Part shown: piece by piece, positions 10,945-23,119 of the stretch
Numbering within the stretch: the first letter of the stretch is position 1
Layout: each line of letters starts with the position of its first letter
NCBI GenBank assembly: GCA_026874595.1
Contig: CM049322.1
Coordinates: 9,006,400-9,070,399 of the forward strand
Direction: 5' to 3'
From: Sipunculus nudus
Taxonomy: Eukaryota > Annelida > Sipuncula > Golfingiida > Sipunculidae
DNA length: 64,000 nt
Notes under the pieces: generated by a model
Databases searched by the model: none
Told to the model about the DNA's origin: nothing
The model's input: only the letters and a program-made list of their open reading frames with translations
Translations under genes and position numbers: made by a program

Positions 10945-13080
10945 ACCTCAATGATTATTGGGGCGTTTCAAGTCGAAATTATAAGATAATTGTATGAACT
11001 TTTGAATACATGTAATTTGAAAGCAACCCATTGTAAAGACCCAGGCATATGTAAAATATTGATTTATAATTATATGCATACTTGTACATTTTTTATTATT
11101 TTCATATATATTTCACATAAATTTATTTTATAGTACATACTTCTGTTAAGATTTAATCTTCTTTCGCATAATCAATAAATAAAGTTTTCAGTGTAACCAA
11201 AAATGGTCTCCAAAGGAATTATTCATGATTTTGTCATATTAATATTTAGTATCACAGCTGACAATTTAGTCCTTTATGTATGTATCAGGAGAGGAATTTT
11301 GGTAGGGCTGTGTCCTGTTTCTACTGTTAACATCAAGATTCTGGACAGATTCTAAACAAAAGAGACAAAAGTACCCCATCTTCTCAAGTGTATATATGTT
11401 CATTTGGATATGATGCAATGTTTATTTTATCACATAGTACATCTTGAGAGTGAACAGAGAGGTGGTAAACTTTACAATAATGGTAGCATGCATGGGTTTT
11501 ATTCTTCAGGCATGCCCTTCTCCATTGCAGCAAAACCAGCATAGGATAATTTAGGAATATGGAGAGTGATTTAAACTTATATCAATTTTACAAAACAAAT
11601 AAAATATTATTTATATCACTTTCACAATTAATTTGGTATTCAACAATCTTATACTTTTTGTACATAACAGGATCTAATTATTTGATATCAAAATTTCAGA
11701 TATTAAATAATAAAATATTAACAGTTACTTATATTCTCATATTATATAATCAAATAAATTAATATCTTAAAAAAAATTGTTCATTTAATTTTCAAAATAT
11801 AAATTAACATAATTTTAGATACTGAATGAAGGTCTGCAAAATTGGTACTATGAAATAACAGACAAGTATTAAAAGAATTATTTTAAAAGAATATTTATAT
11901 AAATTAAATAGATAATACATATGCCTGCAGTATGACTTTATCAAAGTGACTGTAGTACTGGTATGAGTTTATATAGCATTGTAGGCTTCCATACGTTATG
12001 GGTAGTGAAAACACCATAAGCTTATCATGAACATTTTGGGTCTGCACTGCAACTACATCTGGTTCCATATTCTATTTTTCTTAAATGTGTGTTATTGCAA
12101 TCTGTATGATTAAAATGCAAACTGGCTTGTGGAAATAAATCTAGGTACATTTCAGAATATGCATATGGATTGATGGATGTGAGATAAGATGTACATGTCA
12201 ATATAATAATACACAATTTATCTGTCTCATAACATCAATGGCCACTGACAGAAGGGTGCGGACGGACATATGGTCATGTTCCTTGCCACTGTTGACTCTA
12301 TATTCCTTACGTGCGTAGGCTGCTAACTGGGAAATTATGCTGCTTTAAATCTTTCCGACTCCTGTATCTCTTAGTCTTCAACTCTGCTCCTGATATTCCC
12401 TGACTCGGCCTTGACAAGTTGAGAGCTGGCACCTCTTTCGCCGTATCGGGATTTCAAACGACGTGTTATGCGACTACCAACATATAGCTGCTTGTTGCTC
12501 GTGTAAGTTAAATAATATCAAACTGATCAATCAATCAAATTATTATAAAATGTGTTTGAACGATGCTCGTTAATGAAAAAAACTTTATTTTTGATTTTGA
12601 GACTTTTTAATAAGTTTCAAGACGCGTAAAAGGTATGACCGAAGGGGTCATGAGACAGCTTGGTGTATAGTGCCTCAGTAAAGGCATTAAAAGTGAAGAA
12701 ACAATTAATAGGATTCTAAAATAATAAACCCATGTTAAAAATAATTTCTCCTTATTGTTTGACAATAATTTAAATATTTAATTCATTTTGATATTTCATA
12801 TCTTTTGAAATATCAGACATATAAAAATTAAAAGAAATTACACCATTTCAGCATATTTTAGTTCTGTGGCCAAAATAATATAAAAATAGGCTTCCTAATA
12901 TTTAACGTATGTGTTGTATATAGGGTGGGGATGATTTCTCTCTGTTTGAGCTTTCTTTTAAGTTTTCTTTTGAGTATCTGTTATGATAAAATTCTGTTTT
13001 AAAAATGTGTTTTGTTGTATAAAATGTGATAAGCAATGTTTATCCATTTGTTTCATAACACAAAACAAATTCCGTGCCAA
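10945..13080. other. AT-rich non-coding DNA
   Basis: No supported gene. A somewhat GC-richer stretch at 12.24-12.50 kb has no recognisable protein on either strand. A minus-strand frame at 12025-12216 ends in a Cys-rich tail, but nothing else supports an exon. Confidence 0.35.
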
Positions 13081-13083
13081 GTC

Positions 13084-13103
13084 AGCACACACACACACAC
13101 ACA

Positions 13104-13160
<57 letters not shown>
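13084..13160. repeat. Compound (AC)n(AT)n microsatellite
   Basis: A CA run is followed directly by a long AT run. Confidence 0.95.
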
Positions 13161-13164
<4 letters not shown>

Positions 13165-13169
<5 letters not shown>

Positions 13170-15260
13170 ATTTAAAAGGTGTGTATAAAATACATTATAG
13201 AAATAATTGTAAAACATTTATATAAAATATAAACCAGTAGAGTATATATTATGTGTATAATGTGTGTGTGTAGATATAAAAAAATAGACATATGTTGTGT
13301 GTATATAACAAAATATCAAATGCAATATTTTATGTAATATTAATACGTTTTTAGTAAAAATGTGCTATATATATTGTGTGCGTTTCTTGTGGGAATTTAT
13401 TGTAATAACATGTATGGGATCCATTCAGGAAATACTAGCTATTGAAAACAATGCAATTTGATTAAACTTCTTTGTGGCTAGTAAAAGTGTCTTAGAGCAG
13501 GCATGTTCTACACTGCAGATTGTGAAGAAGGTTATATGCTGTTTAGGGTCTTCAGATCGGATCAATGTAGTTTGAAGGACATCATTACAGACGAGAAGGC
13601 TGCTGTAATAACCCAGCTGCAGCATTGTCCCATCCAGTTAAAAAGTGGCTGTCGAATCCTGCATTAGTGTCTTAGCACTTACAAATATTAAAGGAAATAT
13701 TAAATTACCCAGTAAGACATAAAGAGAAATCCAAATCTGTTGCAACAGTCTCTCTCCTCCTTTGTGGTATGACTAGCCATATTGCACTGACAGATGTAAC
13801 ACTTGCACCTTCAGATGATACATTGGCATAAGTACCCATGCATTTAATCAAAATATACCTATACAGATACTGATCAACCTTACTAAAGGCATCAAATGGG
13901 TAAATTTGTATTATTGCTAAATTATAATAATTTTAAATTATAATATATTTTTAATGTACTTTTCTTAGGAATCCCTATCAGAGTATTATAACTGGAATGT
14001 GTGTCTTCTGGACACATTCTTTTTTATATTTTATATTACACAATTCTTAAATTGGGAGGGTACTAGAAGTAGCCCGGAAATCCAGATAAACGGTTATACA
14101 TCAGCCCGAACAAAAACACAGCAATAATGCTTGCTTGTAAATTTCAATTTGCATAATTAAAGCCTAGCTGAGGCTGTATAGCAAGTACTTTAAACACTGC
14201 CGATATGATATAGATTAATTATAGCCATGGGGCTTTCCGTCTTTGTGATATTTTATATACAGTTACATGGATTGTGTATAATTTTTTGTGTGCTTTTTCT
14301 AGCATGCATACATGAGTCTTTCGGAATTCATTTAAAAATGTAAATGTCATGCTTTTATTATTTATTTGAATATATATTACTATATATAGAATATATAGAA
14401 TTGAATTATAAAAGGAAGGAGTTTTCATGTTTTATAATAAATTATATAAATAATAATATGTATGTATCATTGTACAACCCTCCATCGGGATGGGTGTTTC
14501 AGTATTTTACGTATAAAGCTCCGTTTAAGACCAGTCCCGTGTATGGTACCATGAGGTAAGGCCTGGCAAATAAAAACTCACTTTAAGAATAGTATATATA
14601 CATATACTACTGCTAAACAAAAAGCGCTTATCTATGTTAAAACAACAATTTTGGCATTTCAGATTATGAAGCACGTATTTATAAATTATGATAAAAAGGA
14701 AGGAACGGAGCTGTATTCTTATGGTAAAACCAAGTTGATTATCAGCTGAATTTTGCCGAGTCAAGACATGCCACCACGGCACCAGTCACAACATTGTTAT
14801 AACACCAATACACCTTGGCAAAGCGTCGCGAGCGATATTGAACTAACTCGACCATGTCAAGAATCACTTGAATTGTATCAGTATATTGCACTACTCTACA
14901 TTTAATTGCTTTACATATTATATTAATGTTTTTTTTTTCGTTATTTTAATAATAATCACAAGAATATCCCTTTAACTCCCGCAGACTCCATCCTCGATTT
15001 TGAACAGTCTGTCACTTCGTCACTGGAATCAAACCTGTTTGGCGTGTTGCCGTCACGGTGCCTAACTATGTTGCTCAAAATTACATGAGGCTAATGTCGA
15101 AGTTTCAATGACATCTACAGATCTAAATTCGCCGCTTTATTCTCCTTTCACGGTGACTCAGACCTTGTCATGTGAAGATGGTTCCTCCGCGTCGCTTGAC
15201 CAGATCACCCCCTCGGCATTGGCGCAGACAGGTCTTCAGACCTGGGGGGGGGATGAGATG
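13165..15260. other. AT-rich non-coding DNA
   Basis: No recognised gene. GC-richer patches at 13.44-13.66 kb and 14.96-15.25 kb carry no identifiable domain on either strand. Confidence 0.35.
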
Positions 15261-15261
15261 G

Positions 15262-15319
<58 letters not shown>

Positions 15320-15368
15320 ATGTGCGTGTGTTCGTATTTTATATATATATATATATATCTATATAAAT
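15262..15368. repeat. (AT)n microsatellites with TGTGCGTGTG interruption
   Basis: Two AT runs are separated by a short GT-rich spacer. The apparent Ile-Tyr repeat proteins read through here are artefacts of the microsatellite. Confidence 0.95.
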
Positions 15369-15369
15369 A

Positions 15370-16990
15370 AGTGTGTGGGTGTTTGTGCGCATGGGGAGTT
15401 CATTGTATAACTAAAAGTGTTCTGGTACATTATAGAATGTTTACCTCGTGCATTTTTATAAATCTCAGTCTATCACTCTACTTTTAGCAATAAACAAATT
15501 GTCCTGCGCATTATTTCATGACAGTAATATTAAGTATATTGTTTCTGATTAAATTTAAACCACGAGGATCGATGATCATAAAATCAGGCATCTAGTAATC
15601 ATTTTAATCATGACAGTTGTTACAGAACCTTATATTAACAGATCACGAATGCGTGATGAACATGAATTTTGTAATGGAGATAAAAAAATCAGATTCTGTA
15701 ACACTAGGCAGCGGGAAATGTCTAGGGGAATGAATAAAGAAGTCAGTGGTTTTTTTTGTTAACAAATAACTATAACTTATTCCTCAAACAACCCTAACAA
15801 TACAATACACTCAATCAATACAATTATACCGTGAAATAGCGGTATAGTAACAAGTCAATACAATCACACAGAAAGATAGTGGTACAATACCTGAATACCA
15901 ACAGTGTCACCAAAATAAGTCTTTTGAATGTAAACTTAATATATAGTGATGAGATAAAATTTACATGATAACATTATCAAAATGGTGTATACGTGCAGCA
16001 TCAGGCCAAATAAAAACTTGTGTTATAATAACACTTCATTTCCAAATATTAATATAATAAATGAAATTAATCCTCTTCCCTATATCCAAGGATTTTATTC
16101 AAATCTTACATGAGTTGAGTTAAACACCTTCATCTCATAATACAGCTTATATTACCACACAAAACTAGCATGTCTATCCCTCTTTCAAATCATATTTTGT
16201 GATCATATATAACAGATGAGCGGCGTGACCCATGGGTCCCTTGTTTATTGTGGGTGTTAGAATTATGATTGTAACGGTTTTTTAAGTTTAAACGTACAAA
16301 AGAGTTTCGTTTAATAGCCAAAAAAAGGCTTTCAATTTAAGATGGGCAATAAGTTTAAAAACATTTAAGTGTACATTTTCACTATGTTGTCACCGTAAAT
16401 GTTTTTAGAAACATCGACTCAAAGTTAAAGTATATAAACTAGTATTTTTCAGGTTCAAAAATAAATGTTCACACGTCACAATGTAGGGAATATTTTTTTT
16501 TTTAATTTTTAGATTATGTACATGTCAGGTGGTAATGGAGCAAAAAATGAAACAATGTGTAGACTGACTCCTACGACAGAGTCGGGACCCTAAAATTTGA
16601 TGCTTTTGCAGTTATGATGCCATCTGTGTTACCAGATTTCTAAGAAATGGCTAAAACCTTCAGTCATCTAACTTTTTATCATATGACTGCTCTGTGATGT
16701 TCAGTTACAGGAAGCCTACTTTCTGGGGGCGGGAATGTACATTATATCATATTTCATACTACAGTTCCTTAGAGGAAGGGGATTAACAGGAGTATATTCT
16801 CTCATATTTCGAAAATTACGTGTTCACGGAAAAGACGAATGTGGGTGATAACACTTGTACCTCTTGTGTGAATACTCTGGTGAAGACGCTTGTGTACACG
16901 TGTTTTACCGTGTCGACCTGTGTTCTGGTGCAACTTAACTTTCCATTTATCCATGTCTTATTTTTCGAAGAGTTTTGCCACATACCTCGC
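15370..16990. other. AT-rich non-coding DNA
   Basis: No exon or repeat boundary recognised. A GGGTCCCTTGTTTATTG-containing patch near 16.2 kb could be old repeat sequence but is unassigned. Confidence 0.35.
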
Positions 16991-17009
16991 AAAATACATC
17001 AACAAATAG

Positions 17010-17310
17010 AACATAATATGTTGTTACACGTACTCGGAGCAGGGACCACATTGGCTCAGATCACAATGCACTGGCTACCAGTCAGTCCGAGAATTAATAA
17101 AAATCTTCTTGCTGATTTCAGGCTTGTACACAAATGTAGTGTTTCTGACGGCCTTACAAAGCTGCGATTGACCTAGACACCACAATGGTGCTAACAGTCC
17201 CATGGCAAGGGATTGCTTCACATAAGCAATATTTCAAGGAGTGCTGGTAAAAGATCCTTCCACGTGGCAGCCCCCATTTAGAAATGCACTAAACTCAGTA
17301 TGAATACATA
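17010..17310 (+). pseudogene. Degenerate C-terminal fragment of a CR1/L2-type LINE ORF2
   Basis: In broken frames the plus strand reads MHWLPVSPRI, matching the HWLPV.xRI block after the reverse transcriptase in CR1/L2-group LINEs, then a Leu/Val-rich block ending VHKC, then RSFHVAAPI, matching the conserved D-R-(A/S)-F-x-V-A-A-P block near the end of ORF2. An in-frame TAG and lost spacing show it is dead. The same two blocks recur, better kept, at 62.1-62.4 kb. Confidence 0.5.
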
Positions 17311-17319
17311 TAATGTACG

Positions 17320-18430
17320 AGGAATAAAAATTATGTTGCCATTGTAGTTAGTAATAAGTTTCCCTTCATTTAACGTGTCTCACTCTACAGGCTGAATTGT
17401 CGAATGAAGTCTCTCCCGCCAAACACTTCTCAGATTCTTAGAGTAAAACAATAACCCAACGACTGCAGTTACATATTCTATATCAGCTTTACTGTAAGGC
17501 TTATCCTCACAGGTAAAATAGAACAAGACAACAGTTTAAAATCACTAAATGGCCGAGAAGTCTGTCAGCTTTTTGAATAGTTTTTTTACTAAGCCAAACA
17601 TATATTGCCAGTCTATTTGTTTAACGTGATAATCAGGGAGCTAGAACATTTCCTGTAGCTACTGTAATCTCGCCTTATGTTGATTAACGTTTAGACCCTC
17701 AGGACATCAAAATGACATCGAACACATAGCAGCCTACTTTGGTAGCAATAGGGGTAGCAGCATAATCGGTCAGTCCAAATTGAGGTGAGGGGCGGTAGGG
17801 TGTCCAGAAGTCTTACAACATAAACATCTAAAGAATGCTATTGTTTTAACCATTTAAAGAGAATTAAGCATTGATATTTGTTTGTAAATTTATCCCGAAG
17901 GTAAAGAATCTTGCTACATAATGATATTGATATTGTTTATTCGTACAAATCAAAGAGTAATACAATATGTTTTGTCAATCCAAATATAACATTCAATGCA
18001 GTGCAATATATAATACATATATGAAAAAGTACACTCAGTTCTGCTAGAAAATGTATGCGTTTTAAGTAAATTGGGATGTCTATGCAAATATCCATTGACT
18101 TGCATGCAAGTTAACCTTTGCAGTATTGAAACGTTACTTGTATCTCCGTTGCACCTTCTCTAAAGACCAAGGCATGACTGACAACAAAATAAAAATCAGG
18201 ACAAAGCGTTTAGTTCCATGTATTGATCAGACTACAAATCTCTGATGCCATTTTATCTTCCGGGTTAAGTTACGGATGGCATCATCAATAAGGAGGTGCA
18301 AATGAGTTCCTTCCGATTTTAAAATACAGTGTAGAACAATATTGCTTTCGTTAACATTTGAAATTATATATTGCCATTACTAAATGGCACAAATGTATAT
18401 AAATTTTTAATTGCTTTTTGAACATATTCG
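17320..18430. other. AT-rich non-coding DNA, 3' flank of the sushi-protein gene
   Basis: Downstream, on the minus strand, of the membrane exon that ends at 18460. No further exon was recognised. Confidence 0.35.
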
Positions 18431-18459
18431 CTACATTCCAATCGCCAGTGGCTCCCACA

Positions 18460-18689
18460 CTATATCGGTCTTGAGACAATGGACAGTGACCGCTTTTTCA
18501 CAAGTTTTATAATACAAATAAGCGCAATACAGATGGAAAACAATGATGCAAGTGAAACCGGGACCCAGACCTTGTAAATTCGGGGTATCTTGGAGACGAT
18601 GGAGCTGGTGACGTTCCGATGCCTTTCCCATTCGACAGTCCTCTCTGACGCGTCTACCATGCCAGTAAGGGTTGTAGATCCTTCCTCAT
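18460..18689 (-). CDS. Last exon of sushi-domain protein: stalk, transmembrane helix and short basic tail
   Basis: The minus strand has acceptor TTCTTTTAG and then an open frame to a stop at 18460-18462. The product has a polar, Thr/Ser-rich juxtamembrane stalk, a hydrophobic segment of about 20 residues (VPVSLASLFSICIALICIIK), a stop-transfer KLVKKR cluster and about 9 further residues. This is the C-terminus of a type I single-pass membrane protein with a very short cytoplasmic tail. The exon starts in phase 1, which matches the phase of the sushi exon to its right if the strong donor at 19118-19123 is used. Confidence 0.6.
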
Positions 18690-18719
18690 CTAAAAGAATG
18701 ATTGACATACTGCCAATGA

Positions 18720-19110
18720 ATCATATTCATGTTAAATGAATAAATAATGCCATCATTTTTTTTCCACATTAAGTGTTTATATTCAACTGTGAGTTCTCTT
18801 ATACCTCACGTTTATCTGCTGTTTGCATGGAAGATTATGATTCAAACAATGTATTATCACATCAAATATCTACTGATTAAAGATCGTTGAAATTCATTTT
18901 TCCCCCACACAGTTTAAATAAATATGCAACTATTTCCTGCAACGTAACTGTAATAAATCTGATAAGATTTTACGGCAGTGGTTGCAATATAAACTAGAAT
19001 ATTGCGTTTTTTCAAGAGTCTGTATTGTTATGGTGTATGCAAAATTCTATCAAAGAACCTGGACTGACTCAACGGAGCAAGCAAGACTAGAGGGTACACA
19101 TGGATTGAAC
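18720..19110 (-). other. Putative intron between sushi and membrane exons
   Basis: About 430 bases between donor GTAAGT (19118-19123) and acceptor TTTTAG (18690-18695). No additional coding exon was seen on the minus strand. Confidence 0.4.
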
Positions 19111-19123
19111 AACTCTGACTTAC

Positions 19124-19303
19124 TCTAACAGTTGAGAGGAGGTTGATCCCAAGTAGCATTTTCACGACACGTTACCACCTTTTCGACAACTGTCGGGATG
19201 CTGACGAAGTCTTGTCTACACGTGTACGTCACGGATTCATTCACGTAGAAACTACCGTTCATCAGTGTATTGTCACCTTCCCTGGGATCTCCGCAGTAAT
19301 GCA
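19124..19303 (-). CDS. Sushi (CCP) domain exon with an in-frame TAG just before the splice donor
   Basis: The minus strand has acceptor CAACTTTTTAG and one complete complement-control-protein module of about 55 residues. It has four cysteines in the sushi pattern (CGDP near the start, SVTYTC, VVTC, final PPLNC), the conserved hydrophobic and Gly positions, and the Trp before the last Cys (ATWDQPPLNC). It starts in phase 1 and, if the consensus donor A|GTAAGT at 19118-19123 is used, ends in phase 1, the usual symmetric phase of sushi exons. A TAG at 19125-19127 comes directly after the last Cys and one base before that donor. The protein would therefore end before the membrane exon: either a secreted truncated form or a nonsense mutation. 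A weaker donor upstream would remove the last Cys. Sushi modules usually mediate extracellular protein binding. Confidence 0.8.
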
Positions 19304-19344
19304 CTAAAAAGTTGAAAGTACGCAATCGTGACCACATAAATATC

Positions 19345-19404
19345 TACTAATATCTATCTAACTATCTATCTGTCTATATCCATCTATGCATCTATCTATG
19401 TATC

Positions 19405-19456
<52 letters not shown>
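19345..19456. repeat. (TCTA)n and (AT)n compound microsatellite
   Basis: Degenerate TATC/TCTA tetramers pass into a perfect AT run, inside the probable intron upstream of the sushi exon. Confidence 0.9.
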
Positions 19457-19458
<2 letters not shown>

Positions 19459-19459
19459 G

Positions 19460-21600
19460 TTGGACAATATTTTGTACTAAATCGGAATAAAAAAATATAT
19501 CGATAAAAACTAACACGGACAAAAGATAAATTGTAAAACTAGTAATGCATTTAATTACGTTAGGAAGAACTAGCGCTGCGTCGCGGCCTCACATATTTAT
19601 GCTCTCTATTTATAATAAAGAATTAAATATAATTTTCGTGAGGAAGAATTTGTTCATGCCATGTATCATCAACACATTCAAGTAAAAAATTTATAGATTA
19701 ATGTGTAAATTTTCACTACCAGTTTCAGACACAACCAGCCAAACAGACAAACAGAGGCAGTCACACACACCATATAGCTGTGTGTAGCACAATCCACTAT
19801 AAGTATAAATGTTTGAACTCAATATTAATCATTGTGTTGTTTCTATGAAACAACAAAAATATCTTTTCGGAAAATTAGCAAATGACGTGCAGACAAGAAT
19901 GATGAACATCTTATAGCACCTCGTGGTGCACATCACAGTTATGCATCATACGAATGAAAGTAAAGGACGCCGAACATAAATATAAACCATGTTAAATACA
20001 TGATAATCACATGATAAACACTTTATAGTGTTTCAGTACTGCAACGTCTTCACAGTCTTCAATTATAGTGTTTCGAAACATTTTTATTTCTAAAACGTGT
20101 TTCTATATGAAACACAACCATGAATATTAAAATACGTAAAAAAATGTGGCACGTTTTAGAGTGAACATGATGAAAATGCGTAAGCTTTGGTATCATACTT
20201 GTTCACGATATAAATATTATTCGTTTAAGGTCTAGCCACTTTTTTCTAATACATCAGTGATTCGTGCATGGCGTCTTTAAAAAAATGGCCATTGTTCGCC
20301 TTCAGGGATATGGGTTTGAGGTATTGTGTGACGTTACAGTGAAACACGTTGACGAGAAGAATACAAACCTCTTGTTAAACAGGGGTCGACAGCTCTTCCA
20401 AAAAAAAAAGGTTTTTTTATGTAAGGATAAAATATACAGAATATGATTAAATTAAATTTTCAAAACAAAAATAAAACAATTTGAATCACGAAAACCGTTA
20501 TTATCACCAAAATATACAGTTGGCTCAACAGAGCTACACCCTCCCCCCGCCCAAACACATAGATCCCCGCCACCCCCCCTTGAATGACACCCCTCCTCTT
20601 CAAATAAAATAATATATTTTTTGATTTAATAAGGAAAATGAGAGTATGATGTGAAACTCAGATATATTACAATAGCTATGGGCCTGGTTCTAGGCACTAC
20701 TGTGTAGCAGAAATGGCCATTTGCACCCGGTATAGGCCAATACTTTATCGACTTATACGGATGATAAAATGTGCAGTATTGGTCCCGAACTTTTTGTTCA
20801 TGCTCAAACAAGTAAGAAATATCTGTATATACTTTAAAAAGTCAGGTTGGTTTGAATGTAAATTGGACTTTTTTGTAAAATTGTTTTAAACTGTTCACAG
20901 GAAAATAACATGAGGTAGGTTAGTATTTCCATAATAGATAAATACCTATGTCTGCATTCTACCATTTATGCAAACACCAATTTGGTGTTCTTTGACTTGC
21001 CAAAAATTAATTCTGGAAAAAACGGATGGAACGGACTGAAGTTACCTTGGCAGCGAGCTTGGAGCCGACACCCTCGGTTTTTTGTGCACATTGTTGACGG
21101 CGCGTGGCAGAGTGATCCGCTTACAACCGCTTCCTCCACTCTTGAGGCCGTGCCACTCCACCTAAAATTGTGTCAATACTTTAATTTGCATTGAGACCTT
21201 TGGTAACCTTGCTGGTGTGTCTTATATATTAAAATCATGTTTAATCGTAAATAATTTATTATTGGATTGATACACGAAAGGTCAGTCATTTTCATTTTCC
21301 ATAGCATACACAAAAGGCTACCAATGAAATGCTTTAAAATGGCTTCATTGTTAAATGTTGTAGTTCAAAGTGTTTTTAGCTGGCCGATTGGTCAATATTG
21401 ATTTGTATCTATTTACATCAGAGAGAAAAGTTCTTAATTGCCCTTTACTTACTTATGCATGTTTTTTTTTTAATCAGTATTAGTGGAGAAAATGGAACAA
21501 TACACCAGATCTGATACAAATAGGAGAAGACAGGAGAAGGAGATGACAAAAGAGAGGGAGAAAAAGAAAATTAGAATGTTAGATTTAGAAAGGTAACTTA
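19460..21600. other. Probable intron DNA of the minus-strand gene
   Basis: No exon supported by both splice sites and protein character was found. A GC-richer plus-strand frame at 20982-21194 and a minus-strand frame at 20626-20811 have no recognisable domain. Confidence 0.35.
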
Positions 21601-21601
21601 C

Positions 21602-21673
21602 GGATATACAAGAGCACAGTTCACCAATGTACTGCCAGCTGGACAGGTGACATTTGGGGTGCGACCACTTGAT
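21602..21673 (-). CDS. Short Cys-rich exon with NVTCPAG motif
   Basis: A 72-base exon on the minus strand, between a strong acceptor (TTTCCTTCAG) and a strong donor (GTAAGT). In phase 2 it encodes RTPNVTCPAGSTLVNC followed by ALVYP. The NVTCPAG...NC core parallels SVSCPAGY..HRC in the exon at 22491-22666, so the two are probably copies of one extracellular Cys-rich module; NVT is a potential N-glycosylation site. The exon also stays open in phase 0, but that reading has no parallel. The phase does not join directly to the neighbouring exons, so an exon is probably missing from this reconstruction or has decayed. Confidence 0.5.
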
Positions 21674-22490
21674 CTGAAGGAAATATACTTCTTGTTGATT
21701 TATGTTTCTTTGACGCATGTGAGATTTGCCTGTAGTAAGCGAAAGTAACAGTTTTAGGTAAATGATAATTCTTGAGAAAACAAGCACAAAAATACAAATA
21801 TAAACGGGTGACCGCCGTCTTCCATCAAATGTGGGTCGTTTCCCTCCTGGTTGATCATAACGAAATGTTCCCAATTTTTTTTTCGAAAATAAAGAATAAA
21901 TCTTTACAAAATTGTGTTAGTGTAAACATAATTTGAGTTGTATGGGGTGGTGTCATTATAGATCGTTCTTTTTGTATTATGATATTATTGATAAGCCATT
22001 CGAACATGTTATAACAGTTATTGAAAAACAGAGTTCGCGGAGAAACATACCAGTAAATATGACGAAGAACTCACAATGACGAATACTCTTTTTAGTCCTC
22101 ACCCTCGCCATTCATGAATGTTGAAAGTGAATTTATTATTGTCAACAGGTTAATCGTTCATATACCATGACTTTGTGAATATTCGGCGCATCTTTTATCA
22201 ATATCTGACCCAAATCTATGATTAGGTATTAAAACTGTATGCAGAACGTGTGTAAACATCGTTCATTTTTTTTGTCATCTATATTTTACAACCTAATGCT
22301 TTACGTAAAAGGTAAGTATGAGCTCTTAAAGTGGTGTATGGAATTTTTTTAACATGGATTTTCCAATAATGTCAGAATTAAACATTTTCGAAGCCACCGT
22401 TATCTTCATTTTTCTGCTGTAAGAGAAACGCATCATAAACGGAGGCTTGTTGGGTCACGAATATCCGAACATTGGAATTTGTATATTTAC

Positions 22491-22666
22491 CTGGGAGCCA
22501 CGTGGATTGTTGAAAGCGTTGAAAGCGTTACAGACATCATCGACGAATTCACTGCCGTCGCAGGTTGTCGGAACTTTACATCGGCATCTGTGAGCTACGT
22601 ATCCTGCTGGACAACTCACGCTACTCCTAGCATCATCCCGGGGCTCCGACGCATTCCCATAGACAA
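22491..22666 (-). CDS. Cys-rich extracellular module exon (SVSCPAGY ... CDGSEFVDDVC)
   Basis: A minus-strand exon with acceptor TTTTGTGTAG and donor CAG|GTAAAT, open in phase 1 for 58 codons. Key segments are VVYGNASEP (N-glycosylation sequon NAS), SVSCPAGYVAHRCRC, and CDGSEFVDDVCNAFNAF. The spacing of Cys residues and the C-x-A-x-N-A-F block resemble one repeat of the Cys/His-rich C-terminal region of PCSK9-type proteins, but this is a resemblance from memory and could be another small extracellular module. Its start phase fits the end phase of the exon at 22792-22950. With the sushi and membrane exons it suggests a multi-domain cell-surface protein. Confidence 0.55.
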
Positions 22667-22791
22667 CTACACAAAATATGATACAGCTGTAATATACTCA
22701 TTCATGGCGCAATTCCGGGGTTACCACTGAATCCATCAGATAACTACCCAAGATTAAACTTATATCGTTGATTTTTTGTTTATATATATAC

Positions 22792-22950
22792 CATTCAACA
22801 GCACAGTTACTCCTGGAGCAATCCCGAGTCTCCCACAATATCCTTCAGGGTACTTCACAGGTTTGAAGTTGGATCTGTGATCAATTGCGCATTCTACTGG
22901 ATAAAATTGTTCCTCTTGCTGCCGTCCAAGGGTTTTGATAGAATCTCACA
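22792..22950 (-). CDS. Probable extracellular exon (PVECAIDH ... EGYCGRLGIAPG)
   Basis: A minus-strand frame of about 50 codons ending at donor AATG|GTATAT in phase 1, matching the acceptor phase of the next exon at 22666. It reads GRQQEEQFYPVECAIDH, then KYPEGYCGRLGIAPGVTV. A second PVEC motif (PRMILPVECVVYYQC) lies about 120 bases upstream in another frame, suggesting a diverged duplicate or an adjacent exon. The 5' border is uncertain; a TGA limits the frame near 22955. Family not recognised. Confidence 0.4.
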
Positions 22951-22954
22951 GAGA

Positions 22955-23110
22955 AACACTCAAGTTTATAGTTACATTGATAATAAACCACACATTCTAC
23001 TGGTAAGATCATCCGGGGAATCTGACAAGTTCCCATGATCATCAAGCCACATGAGTAAACTGTACATTTTTCTTCGGAGAGTGTATAAACTTCTATGACC
23101 TACTGAAGTA
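22955..23110 (-). CDS. Possible further exon with CTVYSCGLM and PVEC motifs
   Basis: On the minus strand the frame reads KCTVYSCGLMIMGTCQIPRM, then ILPVECVVYYQCNYKLECF. Cys residues are dense and the PVEC motif repeats that of the next exon. Splice borders are not clear, and it may be a decayed duplicate. Confidence 0.3.
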
Positions 23111-23119
23111 TAAGTGCAA

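Noticed and set aside
12025-12216. Minus-strand frame with a Cys-rich tail (CNNTHLRKIEYGTRCSCSAD)
   Set aside because: Acceptor-like ACAG is present, but there is no neighbour exon, donor or family resemblance; chance is likely.
12983-13225. Plus-strand frame with Thr-His then Ile-Tyr repeats
   Set aside because: The repeat part is the AC/AT microsatellite read as protein; nothing else supports a gene.
15108-15410. Two overlapping plus-strand frames ending in Ile-Tyr repeats
   Set aside because: Translation of (AT)n; the upstream GC-richer part shows no domain.
20982-21194. GC-richer 70-codon plus-strand frame
   Set aside because: No recognisable motif, no splice context, opposite strand to the gene spanning this region.
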